64,000 nt of DNA from Mucilaginibacter sp. 44-25 (GCA_001898335.1 MKTS01000003.1:434001-498000), one strand, 5' to 3'. Shown: positions 52,758 to 61,936, counted from the first letter of the stretch. The notes: generated by a model from the letters alone, not told the origin. Made by a program: numbers and translations.

Positions 52758-52961
52758 TTAAAATTTTAATGCAGGGGCAATAAATTCAATGATCTGAGCC
52801 GGGCTAAAATATGCCGGGGCCGTGGCGGCAGGTGCCGGAGCGGCAGATGCCGGAGCCTTTATTATGGCAGGGCTTTTTACAGTGCCACTAAGGTGAATAC
52901 AAAAAAGTAATATAAGCCCGCTTAAAACCAGCAGGCTTATATATTTTATTAATGCGTTCAT
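52758..52961 (-). CDS. small single-pass membrane protein, coupled to the PspC gene
   Basis: A 67-residue protein with one N-terminal hydrophobic helix (IKYISLLVLSGLILLFCIHL) and an Ala/Pro-rich outer segment. Its ATG overlaps the stop codon of the upstream PspC gene (ATGA), strong evidence that it is translated. No known family recognised. It may work with the PspC protein at the inner membrane. The 217-bp gap downstream, before the TonB receptor start, shows no further gene. Confidence 0.6.
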   Translation of the reverse strand: MNALIKYISLLVLSGLILLFCIHLSGTVKSPAIIKAPASAAPAPAATAPAYFSPAQIIEFIAPALKF

Positions 52962-54610
52962 TTTTTAGTGGTATCAGTTTTGAGGCTGTCTGTTTTTAGC
53001 TTAGAGGGCGTTGATACCAGCGTATCAATTTTGCACTGCAGGCCGTTATCCGTCATAATAAAATTGGCGAACGGGGCATTCTCCTGTTTGTTATCGCTTT
53101 TACAATTATAAACGCTGATGCCGTTTAACATGCCGTCCATATTGTCGTCAATAACCAGCTTGCTGTTCATCGGTATTTTCAGCGTGAGATATACCCTTTG
53201 ATTGCGCCAAGGATGATCGGCGTCTTTCTGGAAGCGGCGGTTAAATTTTAAAAGGTTACCGGTTTGCTCAAAGTGATAGGTGGTGCCGCGAGCGTTATCC
53301 AGGGCATCCTCGTAATCGGCACCGCGTGAGCTGAACGACTCGATAAGCACAGGCTGGGCAACATCGCTGCGCTCTATATTAATAGATACTTCAGCGTCGG
53401 GCATCTCAAAATTTTCTTCGTTATCATCGAGTATGATGCCGCCCTTAAAGTTTTTGATGTTATAACGAGCGCTGTCTTCGGCAGTCAGGAATTTAATGTC
53501 GTTACGGGTTAAATGATAGGTGCTGTCTTTTGATGGCGTAATGTTGATGGTACGGCTGTAACTGGCGCCTGACCTGAACTGGCTGCTCAGTTTTACCGCA
53601 TAAAATATAACCACACATAACGATACGACCCAGCATAATAGTAAGGCCGAGCCCACTGTACGGCCTATGTTCTTTGTGTTGAACACGTAGCTAAGTATGG
53701 CAAAAATAATGGCCAGTAGCGGGATAATTGCCAACAATACGGCCGATATCAGGAAAATGTTGTTAACGGCGCTGCTGGTCATGCTGAAAGGGAAAAGATG
53801 ATAAATGGTAGGATGGCCGGTAGCCAGTGCCACTATCACCGTTCCAACAATAGCGATGATGCCACCAAAGCAGGATAATAATACGAGTATGGCAATCAGT
53901 TTAAAGATGAATTTACCGGTGGTACCTAAAAAGTTGGCGAAATGGCTAAAGAAATCGCCGGCGAAATCGCGGGTTTTGTAGATGAAGGGGCGGGCTTCGT
54001 TGCTGAAGCTGGAAAGATTGTTTCGCAAGCCGCTCATTTCCTCTTCAAAATTAGTTTTAAAGCCTTGCAGGTCCAGGCGCTGGCCTTTCATAGCCATACG
54101 GTCGGCCCGGGTAACAGCTTTGGGTACCACTATCCATAATATGATGTAAAGGATAAGGCCGGTACCGCCAAAGGCAACCATTATGGCAAATAGTAAGCGC
54201 ACCCATACCGCGTTAAAATCAAAGTAGTTGGCTATGCCCGAGCAAACGCCGGCTACAAGGTGGTCATCCGGGTCGCGGAAAAGGCGGCGGGGCTCGCTGC
54301 CGCTGTTAAAGGTCTGTTGGCCGGCAGGGCCTGCGTTGTCTTCAACGGTTTCAAAATCTTTAACCGAGCCCATTTGCTCAAGAACGGAATTAACATCTTG
54401 CTCCACAATTACCTGTTTGCCCTCTTTTAAAAGTATCTCGTTAAACATCTCGGCAATGCGGTTTTCAATGTCGGTAGTAATTTCCAGGCTGTCGGCCGAT
54501 CCCATGAAGTGGCGCTGCACTTCGGTCATGTAGTTTTTAAGGATCTCGTACGCGGTTTCCTCTATATGGAAAACGATGCCGTTTATATTGATGATAATAG
54601 TTTTATTCAT
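52958..54610 (-). CDS. PspC domain membrane protein
   Basis: A 550-residue inner-membrane protein. N-terminal soluble part (~1-100, FHIEETAYEILKNYMTEVQR) with conserved E-rich helices, then a PspC domain at ~107-165 (RRLFRDPDDHLVAGVCSGIA, WVRLLFAIM, LYIILWIVVPK). Three or four further membrane helices and a C-terminal beta-rich domain (DDNEENFEMPDAEVSINIE) follow, the last resembling putative auto-transporter-adhesin/DUF2154-like folds. PspC proteins sense membrane stress in the phage-shock response. It lies 18 bp after a PadR regulator and 4 bp overlaps a small membrane protein gene; this PadR-PspC pairing is common in Bacteroidota. Confidence 0.9.
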   Translation of the reverse strand: MNKTIIININGIVFHIEETAYEILKNYMTEVQRHFMGSADSLEITTDIENRIAEMFNEILLKEGKQVIVEQDVNSVLEQMGSVKDFETVEDNAGPAGQQTFNSGSEPRRLFRDPDDHLVAGVCSGIANYFDFNAVWVRLLFAIMVAFGGTGLILYIILWIVVPKAVTRADRMAMKGQRLDLQGFKTNFEEEMSGLRNNLSSFSNEARPFIYKTRDFAGDFFSHFANFLGTTGKFIFKLIAILVLLSCFGGIIAIVGTVIVALATGHPTIYHLFPFSMTSSAVNNIFLISAVLLAIIPLLAIIFAILSYVFNTKNIGRTVGSALLLCWVVSLCVVIFYAVKLSSQFRSGASYSRTINITPSKDSTYHLTRNDIKFLTAEDSARYNIKNFKGGIILDDNEENFEMPDAEVSINIERSDVAQPVLIESFSSRGADYEDALDNARGTTYHFEQTGNLLKFNRRFQKDADHPWRNQRVYLTLKIPMNSKLVIDDNMDGMLNGISVYNCKSDNKQENAPFANFIMTDNGLQCKIDTLVSTPSKLKTDSLKTDTTKK

Positions 54611-54628
54611 GATGATAGTGATGTGAGA

Positions 54629-54976
54629 TTATTGGTTATTGGTGTTATTGCGGTCGCCTATGGATGTTTGCACGGCAAAGGCAAGTTCCTGCCAGGTGCT
54701 GTCGAGCTGTTCAAGCACTTTGCGCCCTTCGTCAGAAAGTACATAATACTTGCGTGGCGGCCCTGAGGTAGACTCTACCCAGTTGTAGGCGAGCAGTCCA
54801 TTATTCTTCAATCGGGTAAGCAGGGGGTAAAGCGTTCCCTCTACTACGAGCAGCCGGGCTTTCTTTAATTCAGCAATAATATCTGACGCATATATCTCAC
54901 CCTTAGCTATAATAGAAAGGATGCAGTACTCCAGTATGCCCTTCCTCATTTGGGTTTGTGTGTTTTCAACAATCAT
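54629..54976 (-). CDS. PadR family transcriptional regulator
   Basis: Winged-helix repressor of 115 residues. The conserved core reads MRKGILEYCILSIIAKGEIY, ASDIIAELKKARLLVVEGTLYP, LLTRLKNNGLLAYNWVES and GPPRKYYVLSDEGRK. The start at 54976 is chosen because a promoter -7 box lies directly upstream; an in-frame ATG at 55012 would precede the predicted transcription start. It likely represses its own operon with the PspC gene by binding the palindrome at 55000-55017. The signal that releases it is unknown, perhaps membrane perturbation. Confidence 0.94.
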   Translation of the reverse strand: MIVENTQTQMRKGILEYCILSIIAKGEIYASDIIAELKKARLLVVEGTLYPLLTRLKNNGLLAYNWVESTSGPPRKYYVLSDEGRKVLEQLDSTWQELAFAVQTSIGDRNNTNNQ

Positions 54977-54980
54977 AATA

Positions 54981-55017
54981 CAAAGATATATGCTTTGGAA
55001 TGTATTATGCAATACAT
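54981..55017 (-). promoter_or_regulatory. PadR operon promoter with PadR-like operator
   Basis: Minus-strand -7 box TATCTTTG (plus 54981-54988) with TTG 21 nt upstream; its end is 4 nt before the PadR ATG, so the mRNA should be leaderless. Palindrome ATGTATT-N4-AATACAT at 55000-55017 overlaps the -33 side and has the ATGT/ACAT ends typical of PadR operators. Confidence 0.6.
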
Positions 55018-55080
55018 AGTACTAAATATTTTTAATTTTTTTAAGATTTTTATGAAAAGTGGTCTTTTTTCACTTTTTAA

Positions 55081-55112
55081 TTTGATTTATTGATAACTGA
55101 ACATTACTTTTA
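55081..55112 (+). promoter_or_regulatory. promoter of the second susC-like operon
   Basis: TTTG (55081-55084), N20, then TACTTTTA (55105-55112), one mismatch to TAnnTTTG. Expected leader about 35 nt before the ATG at 55152. Confidence 0.55.
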
Positions 55113-55151
55113 TGATTAATTAACTATTAACTGATCTTATTATTAACAAAC

Positions 55152-58100
55152 ATGAAAAAACTTCTACTAGTAAGTTTGTGTTTCCTGTCGTTGTTTGTAA
55201 CGCAGGTTTATGCACAAAATCGTACGATTACCGGTACAGTAGTAGCGAAGGATGACGGTCTTCCGATTCCAGGTGTTACTGTGAAGGTTAAAGGTACCAC
55301 TATTGGTACTCAGACCTCTCCGTCCGGAAAGTATTCATTAAGTGTTCCAGCCAATTCCACGCTCGTGGTTTCATTTATTGGCTACACTGCGCAGGAAATT
55401 AAATTAGGTGCCGGCAGCGTAGTAAACGTTACGCTTTCACCTTCAGTAAACCAGATAGGCGAGGTTGTTGTAACCGGCGCTTTAGGTATTAAACGCCAGG
55501 CTAAAGAGCAGGGCGCTGCGGCCACAACTATCACTAATAAAACCCTTACAGAGTCTAAAGCGACCAACTTTACCGTTGGTTTGACCGCTAAGGTTGCTGG
55601 TTTGGTGGTAAGTACTCTGGATAACGGCGTTAACCCTACAACTCGTTTCGTTTTGCGTGGGAACCGTCACATTCTGGGTAACAACTACGCTCTGGTAGTT
55701 TTAAACGGTGTGCCAATCTCTCCAAACGAGGTGAACACCATTAACCCTGACGATATTGAGTCTGTGAACGTATTAAATGGTGCGGGTGCCGCGGCCCTTT
55801 ACGGTTCTGATGCGTCAAACGGTGCGTTGATCATTACTACTGTTCATGGTAGCCCTAATGGCGCGCCACGTGTTAGCTATACCAATAACTTCTTACTTGA
55901 AAAGTTATCGTACCTGCCATCTTTCCAAACTAAATTTGGTAGCTACGGTGGTGAGGGTTCTCCTTTCCAGGATCCTATTACAGGTTTTATTACTACACCC
56001 GCAGGTTTTGAGAACCAGTCATACGGCCCTGCTTACAATGGCAAGCCAACACAGTTAGGTATCCCATTGGAAGATGGTACTGTTCAGATCTATCCTTATG
56101 CGACCCGCCCTGTTGACCCAAGAAGAGCATTCTTCGTTACCGGTTATGGTGAAGAGAACAACCTTTCTTATAGCTCAGGCGATGCAAACAACAGTTTCAA
56201 CTTATCAGCTAACAACTTGATGAAATCAGGCATCACACCTGATGAGCGTTTCAAAAGAAACTCTGTACGTGTTTCTGCCGCTAAAACCTATGGTATTTTC
56301 AAGGCTGATTTCACTGCCAACTACGTACAATCATACCAGAACAGTGTAGGCTTTGGTGGTTACGATGGTACATCATTAGATGGCGGCCGCTCTTTGTTAA
56401 GCGCTTTATACAATACTCCATCATGGGTGCCTTTGGATAAATACAAGGATATTACCAAGCCTTTCGCTGATGTAAATACCTTCTATAACTCTTATGGTGT
56501 TAACCCATACTGGATCATTAAAAATGACCGTGTTGATACCCGTGTAGATCACCTTACCGCGAGCTTTGGTGGTACCTTAACCCCAACTAAATGGTTTGAT
56601 CTTTCTTATCGTTTATCAGAAAACTTCGGTGTTGGTCAGCAACAGTTTAGGCGTTCTGCCGTACAGTTCAGCCAGTATGCTATGAGCGACCCAACCGGTG
56701 GCTATGGTACACAAGGCCAGTCTTACGGTGGTTCAACAGGCCACATTGCCGGCCAGGTACAAAACCGTACCCAGTTTGGTGATGGTAGCTTTGATACCGG
56801 TATAGGCCCTCAAGGTTACTCACGTATACAGCAGGATGTATTCGCTACTTTCCATAAAACTTTTTATAACGACTTTAAGGTAAACTTCTTATTGGGTAAC
56901 AGTATCTGGCAAGCTTATCTTAACCAGCAGCAAAACAACAGTACCAACTTACTGGTTGATAACTTTTACAACATCGGCAGTATCCTGGGTACACCTGCAA
57001 CTTCTCAGTTCACCCAAAAAATCCGTCAGATCGGTTACTTTGGTGACTTAAACATTGGCTACAAGGATTTTGCTTTTATCGAAGCAACTTTACGTAACGA
57101 CCATGATTCACGTTTATCAAGCGGTATCCGTTCTTTTTGGTATCCATCAGTTAAAGGTTCGGTAGTATTTACAGATGCAATCCCTGCTTTAAAGAACAAT
57201 AAAGTTATCAATTACGGTAAGATCAGGGCTTCATACAGCCAGGTAGGTGCCGTAAACGTATCTCCTTACAGCACAACAAACACCTATAGCCCAACATCAG
57301 GTTTCCCTTATGGTAATACCGGTGGTTTAACTTTAGGTGACAGGCTAAATAACCCGTTAATTAAACCTGAGTTAACCAAGGAGATAGAGTTTGGTACAGA
57401 TCTGAGCTTCTTTAACAGCCGTATCAACGCGAGCGCTACATACTACAAAAGTAACACCCGTAACCAAACGCTTCCCATTTCTGTATCACCTACCAGCGGT
57501 TACAACTCTGCTACTGTTAACATTGGTGAAGTGCAGAACACCGGTTATGAGTTTAAGTTAGATGTTACTGTTTTAACAAAAGAGCAGAATAACTTCTACC
57601 TGAATTTAGGCGGTAACTTTACTATCCAGAATTCATTAGTAAAATCACTTACTAACGGTTTACCATCTATCACCATTGCTTCACAAGGTTCTGCCTTGAT
57701 CCAGGCAAGGGTTGGCCAGCCTTTCCCTATCCTGGTAGGTGCCGATGTTAACCGCGACCCTCAGGGACGTGTAATTGTTGATGCAACTACCGGTTACCCA
57801 AGTACTAATTCAACTTTGCAAAACTTCGGCCAAACAGTGCCTAAATATTTGTTGGGTTTAACACAAACCCTGAGCTATAAATTTGTGACGCTTACCGCTA
57901 CAAGTGAGTTCCGTACAGGTGGTGTTTTCTATAACGCGAGTTTAGCAAGCGCTACAGCCGCCGGTATTTCTGCTTATTCAGCATCTGCAGATCGTCAGGC
58001 GTTTATTTTCCCTAATTCAGTTATTAACACTGGTACTGCTGCTAACCCTGTTTACACACCAAATACCTCTGTTACTATACTTGATGGTAACCAGGGTTTC

Positions 58101-58397
58101 TGGAACGCGGGCGCGTTTTATAACTCTACAGCTGCATACGTAAACAGCGCGGCGTTCTGGAAATTAAGGGAGGCTAACCTGGCTTTTGATATTTCACCAT
58201 GGGCACGTAAAGTTAAATACATTAAAAAGGCGTCGTTTGCTTTAATAGGCCGAAACCTTTTAATGTTAAGGCCTAAAGGTCAGAAATTTATTGACCCTGA
58301 ATTTTCTGCATTGGCTGGTAACGGTACCGGTATCATCAATACATATCAATTACCTCCAACCCGCTTATTTGGAGCCAGCCTTAACATTCAATTCTAA
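55152..58397 (+). CDS. SusC/RagA-type TonB-linked outer-membrane protein
   Basis: Second SusC-like transporter, 1081 aa. Signal peptide (LVSLCFLSLFVTQVYAQ), regulatory domain (RTITGTVVAKDDGLPIPGVT), TonB-box/plug region (EVVVTGALGIKRQAKEQGAA) and the SusC signature reading VLNGAGAAALYGSDASNGAL, where the usual KDA is NGA. The barrel ends with LFGASLNIQF. Substrate unknown: no glycoside hydrolase, lyase or peptidase gene lies in the operon, so the cargo could be a peptide, glycan or cofactor. It is followed after 13 bp by a SusD gene. Confidence 0.95.
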   Translation: MKKLLLVSLCFLSLFVTQVYAQNRTITGTVVAKDDGLPIPGVTVKVKGTTIGTQTSPSGKYSLSVPANSTLVVSFIGYTAQEIKLGAGSVVNVTLSPSVNQIGEVVVTGALGIKRQAKEQGAAATTITNKTLTESKATNFTVGLTAKVAGLVVSTLDNGVNPTTRFVLRGNRHILGNNYALVVLNGVPISPNEVNTINPDDIESVNVLNGAGAAALYGSDASNGALIITTVHGSPNGAPRVSYTNNFLLEKLSYLPSFQTKFGSYGGEGSPFQDPITGFITTPAGFENQSYGPAYNGKPTQLGIPLEDGTVQIYPYATRPVDPRRAFFVTGYGEENNLSYSSGDANNSFNLSANNLMKSGITPDERFKRNSVRVSAAKTYGIFKADFTANYVQSYQNSVGFGGYDGTSLDGGRSLLSALYNTPSWVPLDKYKDITKPFADVNTFYNSYGVNPYWIIKNDRVDTRVDHLTASFGGTLTPTKWFDLSYRLSENFGVGQQQFRRSAVQFSQYAMSDPTGGYGTQGQSYGGSTGHIAGQVQNRTQFGDGSFDTGIGPQGYSRIQQDVFATFHKTFYNDFKVNFLLGNSIWQAYLNQQQNNSTNLLVDNFYNIGSILGTPATSQFTQKIRQIGYFGDLNIGYKDFAFIEATLRNDHDSRLSSGIRSFWYPSVKGSVVFTDAIPALKNNKVINYGKIRASYSQVGAVNVSPYSTTNTYSPTSGFPYGNTGGLTLGDRLNNPLIKPELTKEIEFGTDLSFFNSRINASATYYKSNTRNQTLPISVSPTSGYNSATVNIGEVQNTGYEFKLDVTVLTKEQNNFYLNLGGNFTIQNSLVKSLTNGLPSITIASQGSALIQARVGQPFPILVGADVNRDPQGRVIVDATTGYPSTNSTLQNFGQTVPKYLLGLTQTLSYKFVTLTATSEFRTGGVFYNASLASATAAGISAYSASADRQAFIFPNSVINTGTAANPVYTPNTSVTILDGNQGFWNAGAFYNSTAAYVNSAAFWKLREANLAFDISPWARKVKYIKKASFALIGRNLLMLRPKGQKFIDPEFSALAGNGTGIINTYQLPPTRLFGASLNIQF

Positions 58398-58410
58398 TAA
58401 TTTTAATTAT

Positions 58411-59886
58411 ATGAAAAAGTATATATCAATCATATTAACGGTTCTTACAGTTGCGGCCAGCAGCTGTAAGAAAACCTACCTTGACGAGCTGAAGGATAAC
58501 CCGAATACGCCTTCTGTAGCTTCTCCGAGTTTGCTTTTGTCAGGTTCGCTTAAAACTACTGCCTCTATCATTAATGGCGGTAACTTTGTCCAGTATGGTG
58601 GCTATTTGGGTTACTTAAGCCGTAGTACCGGTTTCCAGGTATTTGCCAATTTTGACCAGTACCAGATCACTACTAACGATTTTAACTCGTTTACACCATT
58701 ATTTAACAATGCGGCTAACTATAATGCCCTTATAGGCGCTAATGCCGGTGCTAATTATACCGCTATAGCCAAGATCATGCTGGTTTATGATTTCCAGGCT
58801 TTGGTAGATAATTATAATAACGTACCGTATTCACAGGCTTTCCAGGGTTCTAAGAACTTTACACCTGCTTATGACGATGCCTCAAAGATCTATGATGACC
58901 TATTGGTACAAATAGACGCGGCTATTAAAATGATACAGGGTGCCGGGGCAGGTGATGTTAACCCCGGTGTGGCCGACATTATGTTTGGCGGCGATATGAC
59001 CAAATGGATCAAATTCGCTAACACATTAAAATTACGTTTAGCGGTGCGCCAATCTAACATCGCATCAAAAACCGCTTCATTAAAGGCGGCTACCCAGGCT
59101 ACACAAAGCTTAGGTTACCTTGATGCTTCAACACCGGGTTCGGTTAATCCTGGTTACACCAACAACGATGCTAACGGTGGCCAGCAAAACCCATTGTATC
59201 TAAACTTTGGTTATACACAATCAGGGGCCTCACAAACAAATAACCAGATATACCAGGCTAATACTTATAGTATACAATTCCTGCAAAACAACAACGACCC
59301 TCGTTTAACCCGTATTTACGCGCCAAACCCATCGGGCAATGTAGTAGGTAGTTACTTTGGTGGTACAGTTACCGCGCCGGTAGCAGCACAAACGCCAAGT
59401 AAATTTGGCCCGGGCGTTTTAAACCCAACTGCAAGGGGTATATTGATCTCTTCAGAAGAATCCTTGTTTTTACAGGCTGAAGCTGTTGCCGCGGGTTACA
59501 TTACCGGCGATGCTCAGGCGCTTTATAATGCAGGTATTACTACTTCATTCAGCAACCTTGGTGTACCTAACGCCAGCAGCGCTGCCGCTACTTACATTGC
59601 TAACCATGCTTACCCAACCGGTGGTACTTTTGCACAGCAACAGCAGGCTATTATCGTACAAAAATGGGTGGCATTAAACCCATTTGGGGAGTTTGAAATG
59701 TTTAATGAACTGCGCAGAACAGGTTACCCTGCCGGTATACCACTATCAATTTACCCGGGTGTAAACGCGCCAAACCAGGTTACCCGTATACAATACCCAA
59801 CTATTGAATACGCCGCTAACGCTGCCAACGTAGGTGCTCAGGGCACCATAAATATATTTACATCTAAAATATTCTGGGCTAAATAA
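58411..59886 (+). CDS. SusD/RagB-like lipoprotein (SusD_2-like)
   Basis: Surface lipoprotein of 491 residues that should cap the preceding SusC channel. The start at 58411 gives the signal SIILTVLTVAASSCKK; an upstream in-frame start at 58291 would overlap the end of susC. The N-terminal mature sequence (LDELKDNPNTPSVASPSLLL) and the helical core (AKIMLVYDFQALVDNYNNVP, TKWIKFANTLKLRLAVRQ) resemble the SusD-like_2 group. C-terminal WVALNPFGEFEMFNELRRTG is the usual conserved end. Ligand unknown. Confidence 0.92.
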   Translation: MKKYISIILTVLTVAASSCKKTYLDELKDNPNTPSVASPSLLLSGSLKTTASIINGGNFVQYGGYLGYLSRSTGFQVFANFDQYQITTNDFNSFTPLFNNAANYNALIGANAGANYTAIAKIMLVYDFQALVDNYNNVPYSQAFQGSKNFTPAYDDASKIYDDLLVQIDAAIKMIQGAGAGDVNPGVADIMFGGDMTKWIKFANTLKLRLAVRQSNIASKTASLKAATQATQSLGYLDASTPGSVNPGYTNNDANGGQQNPLYLNFGYTQSGASQTNNQIYQANTYSIQFLQNNNDPRLTRIYAPNPSGNVVGSYFGGTVTAPVAAQTPSKFGPGVLNPTARGILISSEESLFLQAEAVAAGYITGDAQALYNAGITTSFSNLGVPNASSAAATYIANHAYPTGGTFAQQQQAIIVQKWVALNPFGEFEMFNELRRTGYPAGIPLSIYPGVNAPNQVTRIQYPTIEYAANAANVGAQGTINIFTSKIFWAK

Positions 59887-59902
59887 TTTAGAATTAAAAG
59901 AC

Positions 59903-60814
59903 ATGAAAATAAAAAATTTTATAAAAATCGCCCTTGCAATGATTGTAACGGCGGGTACCTTTAGCTCGTGCTTAAAAGATAGTGCTACTACAGTTGATTT
60001 TTCTAAGGGCGGTAAGTCTGCAGAGATTCCCTTAAGTGGTTTAAGTCACTTTGCCTCAGATGCAATCACGAGCGACACCATAACTTTATCGTTTGGTGTT
60101 AATATTGCGTCTTCTTCAGCTTTAGATCATCCTCAGGATATAACAGTTGATGTAATACCATCAGTAATAGCCAGTTACAACGCGGCTAACCCAAGCATTG
60201 TTTACGAGCAAATGCCGGCCAGTGCTTATACGTTTAAAACTACTGTAGTTACTATACCGGCTGGTGGTCGTTACAAGATTATAACATTTAAATTTGACAA
60301 AAGTACCCTTGATCCGTCTAAAAGCTATATGCTTCCTATTGGTATAACCAAAGCTGATGGTTTAAACATTTCAAGTAATCAGTCTATTAAATACTATCAC
60401 GTTATAGGTAATGATTTTGCGGGTACTTATCTTCATGATTTCACGAGGACACCTGCAGGCGGTAACTTTACCGGTAAAACATCAGTTTTATCACCAGTTT
60501 CGCCTACGCAATTCGAGGTAGCTGGCGGCTACTTCCAACAAAACGTACGCTACGAAGTAACATTTACAAAAACAGGTACAGGATCTGCGGCTCGATACAG
60601 TAATTTCCAGGTATCACTGAATAGCGATGATGTTAAAAGCATTTTTACACCTAACTCTATATCGGTAACTACTCAGCCTTCGATTGCTGTTCCTGGTTAC
60701 GACCCTAACAAGGGTTATACGTTTGCCGAGGCTCAAGCTTTGTTCACATTCCAGTTTGATGTATTAGGAGGCTCTGGTGCAAGACACAATGTTGATAGAT
60801 ATTATAAGCAATAG
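59903..60814 (+). CDS. DUF1735 domain surface lipoprotein
   Basis: A 303-residue lipoprotein (signal LAMIVTAGTFSSC) with an N-terminal DUF1735/BT_3987-like beta domain (ITVDVIPSVIASYNAANPSI, YEQMPASAYTF, VTIPAGGRYKIITFKFDKST, SYMLPIGITKADG). A C-terminal lipocalin- or jelly-roll-like region follows (GTYLHDFTRTPAG onward). Such proteins often follow SusC/SusD genes and help bind cargo at the surface. The gene is 16 bp after susD and closes the operon, followed by two hairpins. Function beyond surface binding unknown. Confidence 0.85.
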   Translation: MKIKNFIKIALAMIVTAGTFSSCLKDSATTVDFSKGGKSAEIPLSGLSHFASDAITSDTITLSFGVNIASSSALDHPQDITVDVIPSVIASYNAANPSIVYEQMPASAYTFKTTVVTIPAGGRYKIITFKFDKSTLDPSKSYMLPIGITKADGLNISSNQSIKYYHVIGNDFAGTYLHDFTRTPAGGNFTGKTSVLSPVSPTQFEVAGGYFQQNVRYEVTFTKTGTGSAARYSNFQVSLNSDDVKSIFTPNSISVTTQPSIAVPGYDPNKGYTFAEAQALFTFQFDVLGGSGARHNVDRYYKQ

Positions 60815-60823
60815 CTAATAGTA

Positions 60824-60865
60824 TGTCTCGTCCTGAAATAAGTTGACAGATTTCAGGACGAGACA
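60824..60865. repeat. 16-bp perfect inverted repeat after the SusCD operon
   Basis: Arms at 60824-60839 and 60850-60865 begin TGTCTCG and end CGAGACA, with a 10-nt spacer. The following bases (gtattttaatt) are only mildly T-rich, so it may be a small palindromic repeat rather than a terminator. Confidence 0.6.
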
Positions 60866-60876
60866 GTATTTTAATT

Positions 60877-60912
60877 AAAGCCGCCTCATAGTTCACGAGG
60901 CGGCTTTTTTAT
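60877..60912 (+). terminator. terminator of the second SusCD operon
   Basis: 11-nt perfect arms (60877-60887, 60897-60907) with 9-nt loop and T-run. Confidence 0.92.
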
Positions 60913-60988
60913 TTGTAACGACTAAAATACATGGTTTTTTCAGCATATAATTTTTAACTCATATATTAGTCGGTATATAAAACTTATC

Positions 60989-61936
60989 ATGAAAGCAGTC
61001 TTACTATTTATCTCTTTTATATTTTCGGCGTCGGTTAGTTTTGGGCAAAATATTAGTGGAACAGTTAAAAATTCTCAAAATAAGCCTGTCCCTTTCGCGT
61101 TTGTGCGCGCTGCGGCCAAACCTTACGGTACCTATACCAATGCCGACGGAGCCTTTTCTATGGATGCTGCCGTGCCGGCTAAACTGGTGGTATCGGCGCT
61201 TAACTTTTTGGAAGCAGTTGTTACCGCTGATGGTAAAAATGAAGTTGCCGTAACACTAAATAGCGGGCAAAGCAAAACTTCGTCGACCAAGCTGGCGGCT
61301 ACTAACTTTTTCCAAAGCAATACCAGCAATAACATCAACACATCTGGCTCATTATACCTGCGCTCGGGCCAGCAGGAAGTACATGGCAGCCGTTATTTGT
61401 TTAATAACTGGGTGCATGGCTATGCCATAAGCCCGGCAGATTCATTGATACAAAGCGACGATTACTTGTTTAATTACGATAAAATTTCGGGCGATCTGCT
61501 GTTTACCAGCGACCAGGTAAAAGTATTTAGCGCCCTCAAAGGCGAGGTGAAGGGCTTTGTGTTGTTTGACGAAAATGTACAACCTTACAGGTTTGAGTTT
61601 GTACCGGCTGTTAACCAGGGCAAATATGTACAGGTATTGAGTAACGGGCCTAAATACAAAATATACAAGCTTACCAATACCAAATACGAGGCTAATAATT
61701 ATACCACTAACGGCATTACCACCAGCGGCCACAATTACGACGAATATATTGATGCTGATACTTATTTCCTGGCGAAGGATGGGGGCGCGCCTCAAAAACT
61801 TGAATTGAAAAGCAAGGCCTTAAAAACCGCCTTCGCCGCCGACGCGGATAAACTTAAAAAGTTTATGGCCGACAACGATGGCGGTGAAATAGATGAGAAT
61901 TACATCAAAGCGCTCGGTGAGGCGATGAATAGGTAG
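60989..61936 (+). CDS. secreted protein with carboxypeptidase-like regulatory domain
   Basis: A 315-residue exported protein: signal (VLLFISFIFSASVSFGQ), then an N-terminal carboxypeptidase-D regulatory Ig-like domain (NISGTVKNSQNKPVPFAFVR, NADGAFSMDA). A Ser/Thr/Asn-rich linker leads to a C-terminal domain of unknown type (FNNWVHGYAISPADSLIQ and KYKIYKLTNTKYEANNYT). Unlike the SusC and TonB proteins it has no barrel, so it is probably periplasmic or surface-exposed. It has its own upstream region (175 bp after the previous gene) and is probably monocistronic. Function unknown. Confidence 0.8.
   Translation: MKAVLLFISFIFSASVSFGQNISGTVKNSQNKPVPFAFVRAAAKPYGTYTNADGAFSMDAAVPAKLVVSALNFLEAVVTADGKNEVAVTLNSGQSKTSSTKLAATNFFQSNTSNNINTSGSLYLRSGQQEVHGSRYLFNNWVHGYAISPADSLIQSDDYLFNYDKISGDLLFTSDQVKVFSALKGEVKGFVLFDENVQPYRFEFVPAVNQGKYVQVLSNGPKYKIYKLTNTKYEANNYTTNGITTSGHNYDEYIDADTYFLAKDGGAPQKLELKSKALKTAFAADADKLKKFMADNDGGEIDENYIKALGEAMNR

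Noticed and set aside
60824..60865. Complete insertion sequence
   Set aside because: Only 10 nt separate the inverted arms; there is no transposase and no target duplication.
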